Below are positions 20,744 through 30,078 of a DNA stretch of 64,000 nucleotides, in pieces. The translations under genes and the position numbers were made by a program. The notes beneath the pieces are model-generated. The model ran no database searches. It worked only from the letters and a program-made list of their open reading frames with translations, and was not told where the DNA came from. The stretch covers positions 1-64,000 of the forward strand of contig NZ_WIDL01000011.1 in assembly GCF_009496535.1 (NCBI RefSeq). The letters run 5' to 3'. Each line of letters starts with the position of its first letter. The first letter of the stretch is position 1. This DNA is from Stenotrophomonas sp. MYb238. Lineage in GTDB: Bacteria; Pseudomonadota; Gammaproteobacteria; Xanthomonadales; Xanthomonadaceae.

Positions 20744-21394
20744 TCACCGGTTGGGACGGAGCAGGCCGCAGTACAGCCCCTCGATGGCGAAATCCTGGTC
20801 CGGCAGAACTTCGATGGGGGCGTAGTCGGGATTGCGCGGCAGCAAGCGGATGCGGTCCTTGCCCACCTTGAGCAGCTTCACCGTGATCTCGTCGTCGATG
20901 CGCGCCACCACGATCTGCCCGGAGCGCGCATCGCGGGTGCGATGAACGCCGATCAGGTCACCGTCGAAAATGCCCTCGTCGATCATCGAATCGCCCTGCA
21001 CCTTCAGCAGGTAGTCGGGCGCGGGCGAGAAGAACACCTTGTCCAGCACCACGAAGTCGTCCGATCCCGCCCCGATGTCCGCCCCGATCGGCAGGCCGGC
21101 GGCGACCCGCCCCAGCACCGGCAAGCGCAGCACGTGTTCCTCGACCTTCGTGTCCGCCGGCATGACGGCTTCGTCGTCGCCGGCCGGCCGCACCAGGCGG
21201 ATGCCGCGCGCCCTGCCCGGCACGCGCTCGATGGCGCCGGCAGCCTCCAGGGCATCCAGGTGGTATTGCGCCGAGCGCACCCCCTTGAAGCCGAAGGCAC
21301 GGGCGATCTCGGTCTGCGACGGCGGCACGCCCTCGCTGTCGATGCGCTCGGCGATCAACTGCAGGATCGCCTGCTGGGTCTGGGTCAGGTCCAT
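20744..21394 (-). CDS. lexA: SOS repressor LexA
   Basis: A 216-residue repressor. The winged-helix DNA-binding domain reads MDLTQTQQAILQLIAERIDS then PPSQTEIARAFGFKGVRSAQ. The S24 peptidase domain has the cleavage site VAAGLPIG (Ala-Gly), the nucleophile in QGDSMIDEG and the catalytic Lys in DEITVKLLKVG. It represses SOS genes until RecA filaments stimulate its cleavage. A perfect operator lies only 2 bp upstream of the ATG, so autoregulation is near certain. The gene precedes recA. Confidence 0.97.
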   Translation of the reverse strand: MDLTQTQQAILQLIAERIDSEGVPPSQTEIARAFGFKGVRSAQYHLDALEAAGAIERVPGRARGIRLVRPAGDDEAVMPADTKVEEHVLRLPVLGRVAAGLPIGADIGAGSDDFVVLDKVFFSPAPDYLLKVQGDSMIDEGIFDGDLIGVHRTRDARSGQIVVARIDDEITVKLLKVGKDRIRLLPRNPDYAPIEVLPDQDFAIEGLYCGLLRPNR

Positions 21395-21396
21395 GG

Positions 21397-21430
21397 TTAG
21401 TAGTATTACTACTAACTAACATCATCGCAA
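21397..21430 (-). promoter_or_regulatory. LexA operator and promoter of lexA (possible leaderless transcript)
   Basis: TTAGTAGTATTACTACTAA (21397-21415) is a 19-bp perfect palindrome around one central base and matches the Xanthomonas LexA box. On the minus strand TTGCGA (21430-21425) and TAATAC (21408-21403), spaced 16 bp, look like -35 and -10 elements, with the -10 inside the operator. Transcription would then start within a few bases of the ATG at 21394, leaving no room for a ribosome binding site. Confidence 0.8.
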
Positions 21431-21593
21431 GTATCTGGGACCGATCAGGCGACCTCTTGGGTCGATTGGCTCATCGGCAGTAACAGAGAGGCCGGGGGGC
21501 CGCATCCGGCTCCCCGCATCCGCTGCGGAAAGTAGCCGGCTGGTGACCGGCCCTGCACCGGAATCCCTGCGGAATCCAGCGGCCGGCAAGCGC

Positions 21594-23273
21594 CTACGGC
21601 CGCTTCCCGCTGCGCCAGATCGAGAACAGGATCCACACGCCGCACAGTCCGGCGCCGAGGAAGCCGGCCACGCCCAGCGTCAGCAGCCAGCGGTTGGCGC
21701 CGCTGCCGATGCTGTTCATGACGATGGACGAGCCGATGATCAGCGCGGCGGTGACGATGCCAACGGTAAGCCGGTTGGCGGCGCGATTGACCTGGTCGCC
21801 GAAGCCTTTCAGCGCCGGGGTGTCCACCATCAGCCGCATGCGCCCGCGGCGGGCCGCCTGCAGCAGGCGGCGCAGGTCGCGCGGCAGGTCGCCGGCCAGG
21901 TCCAGCGCGCCCATCAGGCTGCGACGGCTGCGCCGCAGCACCGCGCGCGGCGCGTAGCGGCGGCGCATGATCCGCTCCAGGAAGGGGCGCGCGGCGCCGG
22001 CCATGTCGAAATCCGGGTCCAGTTGCCGGCCCATGCCTTCCAGGGTCAGGAAGGTCTTGATCATCAGCGCCAGGTCGGCCGGCAGGGTCAGGCCGTACTG
22101 CCGCAGCAGCGCGGTCACGTCGCCCAGCATCAGGCCGATGCGCAGGTCCTTGAGCGGCACGCCGCGGTACTGGTCGACGAAACTGCCCAGGTCCTGCTGC
22201 AGGCGCGATTCGTCCACTTCCACGCCGCCGGCCCATTCCAGCAGCACGTCGGTCACCGCTTCCGGATCCTGCGACACCAGCCCGTGCAGCAGCCGCGCGA
22301 CCTGGAACCGGCGCTGCTCGGACAGGCGCCCGACCATGCCGAAGTCGATGATGCCGATGCGGCCGTCGCGCATGTAGAAGATGTTGCCCGGGTGCGGATC
22401 GGCGTGGAAACAGCCGTCGTCGAGCACCATCTTGAGGATGATCGCCGCGCCGGTGTGGGCCAGCGCCACGCGGTCCAGGCCGGCGGCGTCGACGGCGTCC
22501 AGGTCGCGCCCGGGAATGCCATCGACGAAGTCCTGCACGTTGAGGCTCTCGCAGGTCCATTGCCAGTGCACGCGCGGGATCAGCACCTCCGCATGGCCGG
22601 CGAAGTTGCCGGCGATGCGCTCGGCGTTGCGGCATTCGGCGGCGAAATCCAGTTCGCGGCGCAGCGACTGGGTGAACTGCTGCACCACTTCCGAGGGCCG
22701 GTAGCGGCGCAGGTCCGGCAGGCGCGCCTCGATGATCTCGGCCAGCCTTGCCAGCAGGCGCAGGTCGGCCTCGACCACGTCGCGGATGCCGGGCCGGCGG
22801 ACCTTCAGCACCACCGTGGTGCCGTCGTGCAGCCAGGCGCGGTGCGCCTGCGCCAACGAGGCGGCGGCCATCGGCCGCTCCTCCAGGCGGGCGAAGGCCT
22901 GCTCCGGCGGCTCGCCCAGGTCGGCCTCGAGCTGCCCGCGCACCTGCTCGTACGGCAGCGCCGGCACCGCGTTCTGCAGTTCGCTGAACTCGGCGATCCA
23001 TTCCGGCGGGAACAAGTCCACGCGCGTGGCCAACACCTGTCCCAGCTTGACGAAGGTGGGGCCGAGATCCTCCATCGCGCGCCGCACCCGCACCGGGGCC
23101 GACATCTTCAGGATCTGGCCGGGATCGTTCCAGTGCAGCAGGCGCCCGGCGCGCTGCAGCACCTCGGCCATGCCGATGCGGCGGACCACGTCGCCGAAGC
23201 CGTAGCGGATCAGGACCGCGGCGATTTCCTGCAGCCGGCCCAGATCGCGCACAGTGCCCAGGGCTTCCCACAT
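21594..23273 (-). CDS. UbiB/ABC1-family atypical kinase
   Basis: A 559-residue protein of the UbiB/AarF/ADCK family, whose members support ubiquinone synthesis. Family motifs: the KxGQ segment FVKLGQVLATRVDLFP, the Ala-rich loop AAASLAQAHRA that replaces the glycine loop, the lysine strand VVLKVRRPGI, the catalytic FHADPHPGN and the metal-binding IIDFGMVG. Two hydrophobic helices near the C-terminus (LTVGIVTAALIIGSSIVMN and LLTLGVAGFLGAGLCGVWIL) anchor it to the membrane. The Met at 23273 gives the family start MWEALGTVRDLGRLQEI. It lies between pncC and lexA. Whether it is the ubiquinone-pathway UbiB or a paralogue cannot be decided here. Confidence 0.88.
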   Translation of the reverse strand: MWEALGTVRDLGRLQEIAAVLIRYGFGDVVRRIGMAEVLQRAGRLLHWNDPGQILKMSAPVRVRRAMEDLGPTFVKLGQVLATRVDLFPPEWIAEFSELQNAVPALPYEQVRGQLEADLGEPPEQAFARLEERPMAAASLAQAHRAWLHDGTTVVLKVRRPGIRDVVEADLRLLARLAEIIEARLPDLRRYRPSEVVQQFTQSLRRELDFAAECRNAERIAGNFAGHAEVLIPRVHWQWTCESLNVQDFVDGIPGRDLDAVDAAGLDRVALAHTGAAIILKMVLDDGCFHADPHPGNIFYMRDGRIGIIDFGMVGRLSEQRRFQVARLLHGLVSQDPEAVTDVLLEWAGGVEVDESRLQQDLGSFVDQYRGVPLKDLRIGLMLGDVTALLRQYGLTLPADLALMIKTFLTLEGMGRQLDPDFDMAGAARPFLERIMRRRYAPRAVLRRSRRSLMGALDLAGDLPRDLRRLLQAARRGRMRLMVDTPALKGFGDQVNRAANRLTVGIVTAALIIGSSIVMNSIGSGANRWLLTLGVAGFLGAGLCGVWILFSIWRSGKRP

Positions 23274-23310
23274 CAGCCGCGCCCTCCGCGTCCGCGCTGG
23301 CGGCGGGGCG

Positions 23311-23805
23311 TCACAGCAGGGCCTCCAGCCCCTCCAGCGCGCACGCCACGGTCTGCCGCCGCACCGCGTCGCGGTCGCCGTCGAAATGGAACAGTTCGGC
23401 ATGGGTGTAGCCGCCGCGCCGCTTCCAGCCGATCCATACCGTGCCGACCGGCTTGTCGGCGCTGCCGCCGCCCGGCCCGGCGATGCCGGTGACCGCGACG
23501 GCGACGCTGGCGCCCGAATGCACCAGCGCGCCGGACACCATCTCGATCACCGTCTCGCGGCTCACCGCGCCCTGGCTTTCCAGCGTCTGCGGGCGCACAC
23601 CCAGCAGCGCCTGCTTGGCCTCGTAGCTGTAGGCCACCATGCCGCTGTCGAACCAGTCCGAGGAGCCGGCCACGCCGGTCATCGCCTTGGCGATCCAGCC
23701 GCCGGTGCAGCTCTCGGCGGTAACCACCCGGTCGCGGGCGGCGCGCAGGCGCTCGCCGATGCGGGCGGCGAGCCGCTCCAGTTCGGTGTCGTCGGGAAGG
23801 GGCAT
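23311..23805 (-). CDS. pncC: Nicotinamide-nucleotide amidase (CinA C-terminal domain)
   Basis: A 164-residue stand-alone CinA C-terminal domain that deamidates nicotinamide mononucleotide in NAD recycling. Motifs: VTAESCTGGWIAKAMTGVAG, SSDWFDSGMVAYSYEAKQ, GAVSRETVIEM and VAVTGIAGPGGGSADKPVGT, which match the family signature. It lacks the N-terminal molybdopterin-like domain of full CinA. It lies 37 bp before the UbiB-family gene and upstream of lexA-recA; a cinA-recA linkage is common in bacteria. Confidence 0.93.
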   Translation of the reverse strand: MPLPDDTELERLAARIGERLRAARDRVVTAESCTGGWIAKAMTGVAGSSDWFDSGMVAYSYEAKQALLGVRPQTLESQGAVSRETVIEMVSGALVHSGASVAVAVTGIAGPGGGSADKPVGTVWIGWKRRGGYTHAELFHFDGDRDAVRRQTVACALEGLEALL

Positions 23806-23885
23806 GTCGGCGTCTGCGCGGAACGGTCACCCGTTGTAACGCAAAAGCGCGCAGCGGCGAAACCGCCGCAGCCGCGCGCCATCGC

Positions 23886-25478
23886 TCAGCGGCCGCAGCC
23901 TTCCAGCTTCAGCGTCTGGCCCGGCTTGAGCGCATAGGCCGGCGCACGCAGGCCGTTGGCGCGCGCCAGGGCCGGCACGTCGCACTGGAAGCGCGCGGCG
24001 ATGCGGCCGAGCGTGTCGCCCTTGGCGACCTTGTAGCTGCGCGCGGCCGGACGCGGCGCCGGTCGCGCCGGCGCGGCCGGCACGACCGCGGCGGCGGCAA
24101 CCGCCGACTGCATCGACTGCACGTCGCCCACCGCCACGTTGCCAGTATAGGCCGCGGCCTGCGGCCGCTTGATGGCCGCGTTGAGGTCGGCGGTGATCAG
24201 CGCCCGCGCCAGGTCCGCGCGCGGCCCGCTGACGCATTCGCGGTTGTACAGCCCGGCGATGCGGGTGGTCGCGTTGATCGTGGTACCTGCCGGGATCCAG
24301 CCATCGGCCTCGTAGCGCGGGTTGAGGTTGCGCAGCACGCGCATGTAGCCGTCGCGGGTACCGGCGCTGCCCAGGCAGATGGTCAGTTCGTAGATCGTGG
24401 TGGAGCGGGCCAGGCGGATCGTCGCCGGCTGCGCGTTGACCTTCGGGAACTCGACGCCGTATTGCCGCGGGTGCAGGAAGATCCAGGCCGCGGCGATCAC
24501 CATCGGCACGTAGTCCTTGGTCTCGCCGGGGAACTGGTTGTAGACCGAATCGGTCCAGAAACCCTGGCCCGCGCTCTGGTTGAACACCCGCAGCGCCCTG
24601 CCCTCGCCGCCGTTGTAGGCGGCCAGCGCCAGTTCGATGTTGCGGTTGAGCTGGCCCATGCGCTCGTTCATGTAGGCGGCGCTGGCCTCGGCGGCGCTGC
24701 GCGCGTCGAAACGGGTGTCGAAACCGGTGCCATCCGGGCCGAGGCCGAAGCGGCGGCCGGTGGCGGGCATGAACTGCATCAGCCCGGCCGCGCCGGCGCG
24801 CGAGGAGGCATGCACGCGGCCGTTGGACTCCTTGGCCAGGATGCCGAACAGCAGGGCCTCGGGCAGGCCGCGCTTCTCCCATTCCGGCCACATCACCGCG
24901 CGCAGGTTCATGTAGTTCTCGTAGCTGGTCAGCAGCGCCGGGCGCATGTCGGTCAGCCAGCGGCGGATGCCGGCCTGGATCGCCGGGTTGTATTCGACCA
25001 TCTCGTCGAAGGCGTGGCGGGGGTCGTTGAGCAGCGCCGCCGCGCGCGCGGCCTCCGGGACGTCGGCGACCAGCGGGCCGACGTGGTCCGGGTCGGCCTC
25101 CAGGGTGTCGCCGGCCTCGTCGGCGGCGTCGCCGGCGCTGTCGTCGGCGCGCTTCTTCAGCAGCCGCTTGTAGGTGGCCAGCAGGGTGCCGACCTGGCAG
25201 CCCTTCTGGCCGATGCAGGCGTCGATCACGTCCTCCATGTCCTCCAGCGCCGCGTCGCCCTCGGCAGAGCCCTTGGGGTCGGCGTTGGCCACCAGCAGCA
25301 GCGCGTCGGTGTAGCGCTTCTCCGCTGCCGCCATGCGCTGCTCGATCGCATCGACCCTGGCCTTGTCGCGGGCGGACACGCGCTGCGCGTAGGCGGAGGG
25401 AACGGCGACCAGCAGCGAAACGGCGACCAGCAGCGAGCAACGACGGACGGACGGAACGGAAGCGGGCATCAGCGGCAT
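23886..25478 (-). CDS. Membrane-bound/secreted lytic murein transglycosylase with LysM (MltD-like)
   Basis: A 530-residue exported murein hydrolase. A signal peptide (RCSLLVAVSLLVAVPSAYA, cleaved about residue 31) is followed by a helical region with two Cys (DACIGQKGC), then an SLT domain with the catalytic Glu in FGILAKESNGRVHASS, the AGAAGLMQFMPATGRRFGLG core and ELALAAYNGGEGRAL. The C-terminal 45 residues are a LysM peptidoglycan-binding domain (SYKVAKGDTLGRIAARFQCD). It should cleave glycan strands in the periplasm. The start may be 25478 or 25469. It stands alone, divergent from the YjgR-like gene. Confidence 0.9.
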   Translation of the reverse strand: MPLMPASVPSVRRCSLLVAVSLLVAVPSAYAQRVSARDKARVDAIEQRMAAAEKRYTDALLLVANADPKGSAEGDAALEDMEDVIDACIGQKGCQVGTLLATYKRLLKKRADDSAGDAADEAGDTLEADPDHVGPLVADVPEAARAAALLNDPRHAFDEMVEYNPAIQAGIRRWLTDMRPALLTSYENYMNLRAVMWPEWEKRGLPEALLFGILAKESNGRVHASSRAGAAGLMQFMPATGRRFGLGPDGTGFDTRFDARSAAEASAAYMNERMGQLNRNIELALAAYNGGEGRALRVFNQSAGQGFWTDSVYNQFPGETKDYVPMVIAAAWIFLHPRQYGVEFPKVNAQPATIRLARSTTIYELTICLGSAGTRDGYMRVLRNLNPRYEADGWIPAGTTINATTRIAGLYNRECVSGPRADLARALITADLNAAIKRPQAAAYTGNVAVGDVQSMQSAVAAAAVVPAAPARPAPRPAARSYKVAKGDTLGRIAARFQCDVPALARANGLRAPAYALKPGQTLKLEGCGR

Positions 25479-25590
25479 TACAGGCGGAAAGGCTGGCAGG
25501 GTAGCCGCCGGCCTCGCCCGGCGGCAACCGGCGCATGGAGGCGATACAGTCGGCCGTTAGAATCCTTCCCAGTCCCTCCAAGAGCTCCCC

Positions 25591-27096
25591 ATGGATCCCA
25601 TCCTGATCGGCAAAGGCGTAACCGACGACATCGCCGTCACCCTGCTCCCGCGCTTCGGCAACCGCCACGGGCTGGTGGCCGGCGCCACCGGCACCGGCAA
25701 GACGGTGACCCTGATGACCCTGGCCGAGGGTTTCTCGCGGCTGGGCGTGCCGGTGTTCCTGGCCGACGTGAAGGGCGACGTGGCCGGCCTGGCCGTGGCC
25801 GGCGACGGCGGCGAGAAGCTGGCCCAGCGCGCCGCCGACATCGGCGTGGCCGACTACGCGCCGGCCGCCAGCCCGGTGGCGTTCTGGGACCTGTACGGCC
25901 AGCTCGGCCATCCGGTGCGCACCACGGTCAGCGAGATGGGGCCGACCCTGCTGGCGCGCATCCTCGAGCTCAACGACACCCAGGCCGGCGTGCTCGACAT
26001 CGTGTTCAAGCTGGCCGACGACCGCGGCCTGCTGCTGCTCGACCTGGACGACCTGCGCGCGCTGCTCAACCTGGTGGCCGAGGAGCGCAAGGACGTGTCC
26101 ACTGAATACGGCCTGGTCAGCGCGCCGTCGGTGGCGGCGATCCAGCGCGCGCTGCTGCGCCTGTCGCAGGACGGCGGCGAAAAGTTCTTCGGCGAACCGG
26201 CGCTGGAACTGGCCGACATCATGCGCGTCAACCACGACGGCCGCGGCGTGATCGGCATCCTCGCCGCCGCGCAGCTGATCCTCAAGCCGCGCCTGTACTC
26301 GACCTTCCTGCTGTGGCTGCTGTCCGAGCTGTTCGAGAAGCTGCCGGAAGTGGGCGACCTGGAGAAGCCCAAGCTGGTCTTCATCTTCGACGAGGCGCAC
26401 CTGCTGTTCGACGACGCCCCGGCCGCGCTGGTGCAGCGCATCGAGCAGGTAGTGCGGCTGATCCGCTCCAAGGGCGTGGGCGTGTACTTCTGCTCGCAGT
26501 TCCCCGACGACGTGCCGGCCAACATCCTCGGCCAGCTCGGCAACCGCGTGCAGCACGCGCTGCGCGCCTTCACCCCGCGCGACCAGAAGGCGGTGAAGAC
26601 CGCGGCCGAGACCTTCGTCCCGAATCCGAAGCTGGACGTGGTCGCCACGCTGTCGCAGCTGGGTACCGGCGAGGCGCTGGTCTCCACCCTGCAGGACAAG
26701 GGCATCCCCTCGCCCGTGCAGAAGACGCTGGTGGCGCCGCCGCGCTGCCGCATGGGTTCGATCACCGACGCCGAACGCGCGCAGGTGCGTGCCGGCAGCC
26801 CCGTCGGCGCCCGCTACGACACCGCGGTCAACCGCGAATCGGCGGCGGAGATCCTGGCCCGGCGCACGCAGCAGGCCGCCGAGCAGGCCAAGGCCCCGGC
26901 CGCGCGCACCCGCGAGCAGGACGAGAGCCAGGAAGGCGGCTTCGGCCAGGCCATCAAGGACGCCATCTTCGGCACCAAACGGCGCCAGGGCATGATCGAG
27001 ACCATGGCCAAGCAGACCACGCGCACGGTCGGTACCAAGCTGGGCAACCAGATCGTGCGCGGCATCCTCGGCGGCATCTTCGGCGGCAAGCGCTGA
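25591..27096 (+). CDS. HerA-like ATPase, YjgR/DUF853 family
   Basis: A 501-residue cytoplasmic P-loop ATPase of the FtsK/HerA class. Start MDPILIGKGVTDDIAVTLLP, Walker A GATGTGKT (31-38), an arginine/aspartate-rich core, Walker B KLVFIFDEAHLLFDDAP and PDDVPANILGQLGNRVQHAL match the DUF853 family. The C-terminus is Ala/Glu-rich and ends in a Gly-rich hydrophobic segment (GNQIVRGILGGIFGGKR). E. coli YjgR is the closest named relative; its role is unknown. A strong hairpin follows the gene. Confidence 0.88.
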   Translation: MDPILIGKGVTDDIAVTLLPRFGNRHGLVAGATGTGKTVTLMTLAEGFSRLGVPVFLADVKGDVAGLAVAGDGGEKLAQRAADIGVADYAPAASPVAFWDLYGQLGHPVRTTVSEMGPTLLARILELNDTQAGVLDIVFKLADDRGLLLLDLDDLRALLNLVAEERKDVSTEYGLVSAPSVAAIQRALLRLSQDGGEKFFGEPALELADIMRVNHDGRGVIGILAAAQLILKPRLYSTFLLWLLSELFEKLPEVGDLEKPKLVFIFDEAHLLFDDAPAALVQRIEQVVRLIRSKGVGVYFCSQFPDDVPANILGQLGNRVQHALRAFTPRDQKAVKTAAETFVPNPKLDVVATLSQLGTGEALVSTLQDKGIPSPVQKTLVAPPRCRMGSITDAERAQVRAGSPVGARYDTAVNRESAAEILARRTQQAAEQAKAPAARTREQDESQEGGFGQAIKDAIFGTKRRQGMIETMAKQTTRTVGTKLGNQIVRGILGGIFGGKR

Positions 27097-27104
27097 GCGC
27101 GGCA

Positions 27105-27136
27105 TGCGCGGAGCCGGCCGTTGCCGGCTCCGCGCA
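27105..27136 (+). terminator. Strong hairpin after the YjgR-like gene
   Basis: A perfect 14-bp stem (TGCGCGGAGCCGGC / GCCGGCTCCGCGCA) with a CGTT loop begins 8 bp after the stop. It has no T-run, so it may stabilise the 3' end or act as a factor-assisted terminator. Confidence 0.5.
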
Positions 27137-27175
27137 CCTCCCCCACAATCGCGGCAGCACATCACGGGGGATGTC

Positions 27176-28465
27176 ATGGAAGACCGCAGGCGCAACCGCA
27201 CCCACACGCAACCGCAGCCGTTCTGGCAGCGGCTGCGCGCCATCACCTTCTATCCGCTGCACGGCCCGGCGCTGTATTCGCTGGTCGCGCTGACGCTGTG
27301 CACCCTGCTGGGCCTGCTGCCGGGCATCGGCTGGATCCTCAACCTCGTCACCTGGGTCGCGATCTACCGCTACGCGTTCGAGATCCTGCGCGAAACCGCC
27401 AATGGCCGCATGCGCTCGCCCGAGCACACGCTGGGCAGCAGCGACGGCACCGTGGTCCGCCTGCTCGGCCTGATGATCCTGATGGGCCTGTTCGTGGTCG
27501 CGGCGGCGGTGTTCCTCGGCCCGGTCGTCGGCCTGGTGGCGCTGGCGGCGGTGGTGTTCCTGCAACCGGGCTGCGTGATTTCGCTGGCGATGGACGGCAG
27601 CCTGCGCACCGCAGCCAACCCGGCCACCCCGATCACCCTGGCCGTCCGCATCGGCTGGCCGTATCTGGCCGCGTTCGGGCTGCTGTTCGTCATCCAGGCC
27701 AGCGCGCTGACCGCCGGCAAGTGGCTGCACGCGTGGATGCCGCCGGTCGTCGGCGAGCTGGCGTTGACCTTCTTCGCCATCTGGGGGCTGTTCTCGGCGT
27801 TCCACCTGCTGGGCTATCTGGTCTACCAGTATCACGTCGAACTCGGCTTCGATCCGGAAGGCGCCGCCGAGCCGCTGTCGCGCCACGAACCGGACCGCGC
27901 GCTGCTGGACGAGGCCGAACACTACGTCCGCGAAGGCCATCCGGACGCGGCGATGGACACCCTGCGCGGCGCCATCCGCACCCGCGCGGTGGGCCTGCCC
28001 GTGCACGAGCTCTACCAGCGGCTGCTGCTGCGCAGCGGCGCTCCCGACGCGCTGCGCGACCATGGCCGCCAGTACATCAGCCGGTTGCTGATGGAAAATC
28101 AGGAACGCACGGCGATGAACGTGCTGCGCGAAACGCTGGAACGCGCCCCGGACTTCACGCCCGCCGAGGCGCAGCAGGCCGAACTGCTGGCCGCGCGCGC
28201 CGGCATGGGCGGCCAGTTCCAGCTGCAGGTGGATGCCCTGCGCGCCATGCTGCGGGCCTGGCCGCGCGCCGCGCAGGCGCCGCAATGGGCGCTGCAGGCG
28301 GCCATGCTGCTGGGCGAACGCTACAACCGCGACGACGAAGCGCTGCAGCTGCTGGACGAGGCGCTGGCCCGCTGCGATGAGGAGGAACAACGGCGCAGGC
28401 TCGATGCCGCGCGCCGTGCCTTGCAGCCCCAGCCGATCCGGGAAACGGCGCGCGATCGGTCGTGA
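27176..28465 (+). CDS. DUF4013-like multi-pass membrane protein with C-terminal TPR-like region
   Basis: A 429-residue protein with about five or six hydrophobic helices in residues 25-210 (for example LYSLVALTLCTLLGLLPGIG, LLGLMILMGLFVVAAAVFLG, YLAAFGLLFVIQASALTAG). The cytoplasmic C-terminal half is helical and repeat-like (DEAEHYVREGHPDAAMDTLR, RLLLRSGAPDALRDHGRQY), resembling TPRs. The membrane part resembles DUF4013 proteins; function unknown. Start ATG 27176 is preceded by a GGGGGA site. It is convergent with a rhomboid-family gene that also has a TPR-like C-terminus. Confidence 0.75.
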   Translation: MEDRRRNRTHTQPQPFWQRLRAITFYPLHGPALYSLVALTLCTLLGLLPGIGWILNLVTWVAIYRYAFEILRETANGRMRSPEHTLGSSDGTVVRLLGLMILMGLFVVAAAVFLGPVVGLVALAAVVFLQPGCVISLAMDGSLRTAANPATPITLAVRIGWPYLAAFGLLFVIQASALTAGKWLHAWMPPVVGELALTFFAIWGLFSAFHLLGYLVYQYHVELGFDPEGAAEPLSRHEPDRALLDEAEHYVREGHPDAAMDTLRGAIRTRAVGLPVHELYQRLLLRSGAPDALRDHGRQYISRLLMENQERTAMNVLRETLERAPDFTPAEAQQAELLAARAGMGGQFQLQVDALRAMLRAWPRAAQAPQWALQAAMLLGERYNRDDEALQLLDEALARCDEEEQRRRLDAARRALQPQPIRETARDRS

Positions 28466-28519
28466 GCGCCGCCGCATGACCGCCGGCAGCGTGCACGCAC
28501 GACGGGCACGGGAAAGGGC

Positions 28520-29977
28520 CTAGTCGTTCTCCAGCAGAAACCGCGCCTTTGCCGCCTGGGGCGCCTGCGGATAACGCTGTTCCAGCACGGCCAGCAGGCG
28601 TCGCTGTTGTTCGCGGGCGTGTAGTTCGCCGTGGCGCAGCGCCAGCCGCAGCCACGCCTGCGCCGGCTCCCCGCCCGGCTCCGCGGCAACCCGTTCCAGC
28701 GCGGCCTCGGCTTCCTGCAGCCATCCCGCCTTGAGGCAGCGTTCGAACAGCAGGCGCGCGGCTTCCGCCGTTGGCGGCATGCCGGCCGCCAGCCCCTTCT
28801 TTGCGATCTCCTGCTGCGCGGCCAGGCCGGCGGCGTCGCCCCCGGCATCCAGCCGCAGCAGGTCCAGCGCCCTGGCCTGCATGTCGGCGGGCCTGCCGGC
28901 GTTGCAGGCCACCCGGTAACGCGCGACCGCCACGTCCAGCCGGTGCGGCTGTTCGCCGGCGAGTTCGACCAGCAGGCGTTCGGCCGCGGCGTTCTCCAGC
29001 CGCCCCATGTGCTGCAGCGCCTGCTCCCAGCGTCCATCGACGGCCGCCGCGCCTGCATCGTCGGCCATGTAATCCCCGCGGACCTGGCGCGTCAGCACCA
29101 GCAGGCCGCCCAGCGCCGCACCGGCCATCAACCCGCCGGCGTGGGCATCGAAGCCGATCCCGGCTTCGGCATTGGCCAGCAGGTTGTATACCTCCCAGCC
29201 CAGCCACAGCGGCAACAGCCAGATCGCCGGTGCCCGCACGTAATCGAACACCACCCCGAACCAATAGAAGAAACGCACCGGGCGCGTCCCCCAGACCACG
29301 CAGAACGCGCCCATCACCGCGGCGATCGCCCCCGACGCGCCCAGCCCGCTGCCGCTCTCTCCCCAGCGCCACCACAGGCTGGCCAGGCTGGCGCCGAACG
29401 CGCCCAGCAGGTAGACGCCGAGAAAGCGCCAGCGGCCCAGCGCGCCCTCCAGCAACAGCCCCAGGATCACCAGGAACACCATGTTGCCCAGCAGGTGCAT
29501 GAAACCGCCATGCAGGAACGCCGAGGACAACATGCGCGCCGGCGACCATTCGGAACTGCGCATGACGTGGCGCAGGGTGAACACCTCGTCCAGCCGTGCC
29601 TGGTACGGCCGGCGCAATGCCTGCCAGGCGCCATGCTGCTGCGCCGATTCGAACAGCCGCCCTTCCTCCAGCGCGGCAAGGAACGCCACGTCGCCCAGGG
29701 TGGACATGCCCACGAAGCCGGCGCGCTGCGCTTCCGGCACCGCTTCGAGGTTTGCCAGCGCATCGCGCCGCGTGGTCAGCCGCAGGTGCTTCTCATAGGC
29801 CGGCACTTCGTACTCGCCCAGCCCCGATTGCCGGTACCACGCCTGCGCCGCCTCGATCCTGCGTTCGTCGCCCAGCTGCCAGCCGAAGTAGACCATCACG
29901 TTGGCCACGACCAGCAGCACCGTCACCAGCGGCAGCGTCGCCAGGTTGAGCGGCTTGTGCAGCGGCAGGATCAGCAT
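28520..29977 (-). CDS. Rhomboid-family intramembrane serine protease with long C-terminal helical-repeat domain
   Basis: A 485-residue protein. After a first membrane helix ([20 protein letters not shown]) and a soluble loop of about 110 residues, the rhomboid core has [16 protein letters not shown] (His/Asn of the oxyanion site), the nucleophile in [13 protein letters not shown] and the catalytic His in [12 protein letters not shown]. The last 190 residues are soluble and TPR-like ([40 protein letters not shown]). Rhomboids cleave membrane proteins within the bilayer. The long helical tail is larger than in GlpG. A second rhomboid is encoded at 50179. Confidence 0.88.
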   Translation of the reverse strand: MLILPLHKPLNLATLPLVTVLLVVANVMVYFGWQLGDERRIEAAQAWYRQSGLGEYEVPAYEKHLRLTTRRDALANLEAVPEAQRAGFVGMSTLGDVAFLAALEEGRLFESAQQHGAWQALRRPYQARLDEVFTLRHVMRSSEWSPARMLSSAFLHGGFMHLLGNMVFLVILGLLLEGALGRWRFLGVYLLGAFGASLASLWWRWGESGSGLGASGAIAAVMGAFCVVWGTRPVRFFYWFGVVFDYVRAPAIWLLPLWLGWEVYNLLANAEAGIGFDAHAGGLMAGAALGGLLVLTRQVRGDYMADDAGAAAVDGRWEQALQHMGRLENAAAERLLVELAGEQPHRLDVAVARYRVACNAGRPADMQARALDLLRLDAGGDAAGLAAQQEIAKKGLAAGMPPTAEAARLLFERCLKAGWLQEAEAALERVAAEPGGEPAQAWLRLALRHGELHAREQQRRLLAVLEQRYPQAPQAAKARFLLEND

Positions 29978-30078
29978 CGTCGGGCATCCGTGTCGAGCGC
30001 CGCAGCTTCAGCCATCGGTTGGCCCGGCGCAAGCGTCCACGGCTACCATGCGTCCCTTCTTTCCGATGTTCCACCGCG

